A DNA stretch of 64,000 bases from Lytechinus pictus (lineage: Eukaryota; Echinodermata; Echinoidea; Temnopleuroida; Toxopneustidae). Within the stretch, counting starts at the first letter, position 1. Every line of letters begins with the position of its first letter. Of this stretch, positions 63,846-64,000 are shown one piece after another. Made by a program: the position numbers and the translations under genes. The notes below the pieces were generated by a model. The model worked only from the letters and a program-made list of their open reading frames with translations, was not told the DNA's origin and did not search any database. The stretch covers positions 44,765,373 through 44,829,372 of the forward strand of contig NC_087251.1 in NCBI RefSeq assembly GCF_037042905.1. Reading direction: 5' to 3'.

Positions 63846-64000
63846 ATGACAGCAAGCACATGACACTTAATGCGAAAAGGCCTTGGCAAAGGATTCAATT
63901 TATCTGATCAAGAAAATATTGATATGGACATATGGCACGATATAATATTAATTTCTTTGAGCTTATTTAGGTGTGTAATATGTTTCTGATCTGGCAACTG

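Overview
The window is animal nuclear DNA: AT-rich, intron-bearing and very rich in transposons. The three recognisable genes, the frequent TTAA-flanked MITEs, tRNA-derived SINEs, CR1/L2- and L1/Tx1-like LINE remnants and long poly-C tracts suit a marine invertebrate deuterostome, most likely an echinoderm such as a sea urchin. The species is an inference from repeat style and protein similarity recalled from memory; no search was run.

Layout. 1-10.5 kb: no gene; a probable 3' UTR-like stretch, a decayed L1/Tx1-like LINE (minus strand) and low-complexity DNA. 10.5-12.6 kb: a hAT-like element with an 8-bp target-site duplication (TSD), filled with an array of a GC-rich hairpin motif. 13.4-14.2 kb: one hammerhead-like fold, then an inverted-repeat element with a complete hammerhead ribozyme fold in each arm. 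14.3-15.8 kb: a two-exon two-pore-domain potassium channel gene (TRESK/KCNK18-like, 378 aa). 16-24 kb: SINE, TTAA MITEs and non-coding DNA. 24.2-33.6 kb (minus): a complete 11-exon coiled-coil gene, CCDC170-like, 825 aa, all splice phases consistent. 34.4-41.1 kb: a small hAT-like MITE split by a 6.2-kb Mutator-like foldback element whose right arm is tandemly duplicated. 42.6-50.2 kb: two more array-carrying hAT-like elements, one with nested LINE and MITE insertions. 50.3-63.4 kb (plus): five coding exons of enolase-phosphatase E1 (ENOPH1); the last exon lies beyond the window.

The most striking region is ENOPH1 intron 1. It is about 8.2 kb long, but about 7.7 kb of it is a nest of transposons inside transposons, at least four levels deep. 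Most levels are supported by their own terminal inverted repeats and TSDs (AAGT, CTATATAA, imperfect CCCACACT/GCCACACT, GTACC). ENOPH1 intron 3 ends in three 259-bp tandem repeats, each carrying a copy of the exon 4 splice acceptor.

The three genes are not functionally linked: a membrane K+ channel, a cytoskeletal/Golgi coiled-coil protein and a methionine-salvage enzyme. Most of the sequence, and most of the novelty, lies in mobile elements, their nesting, and the RNA-level motifs they carry (ribozymes, splice-site copies).
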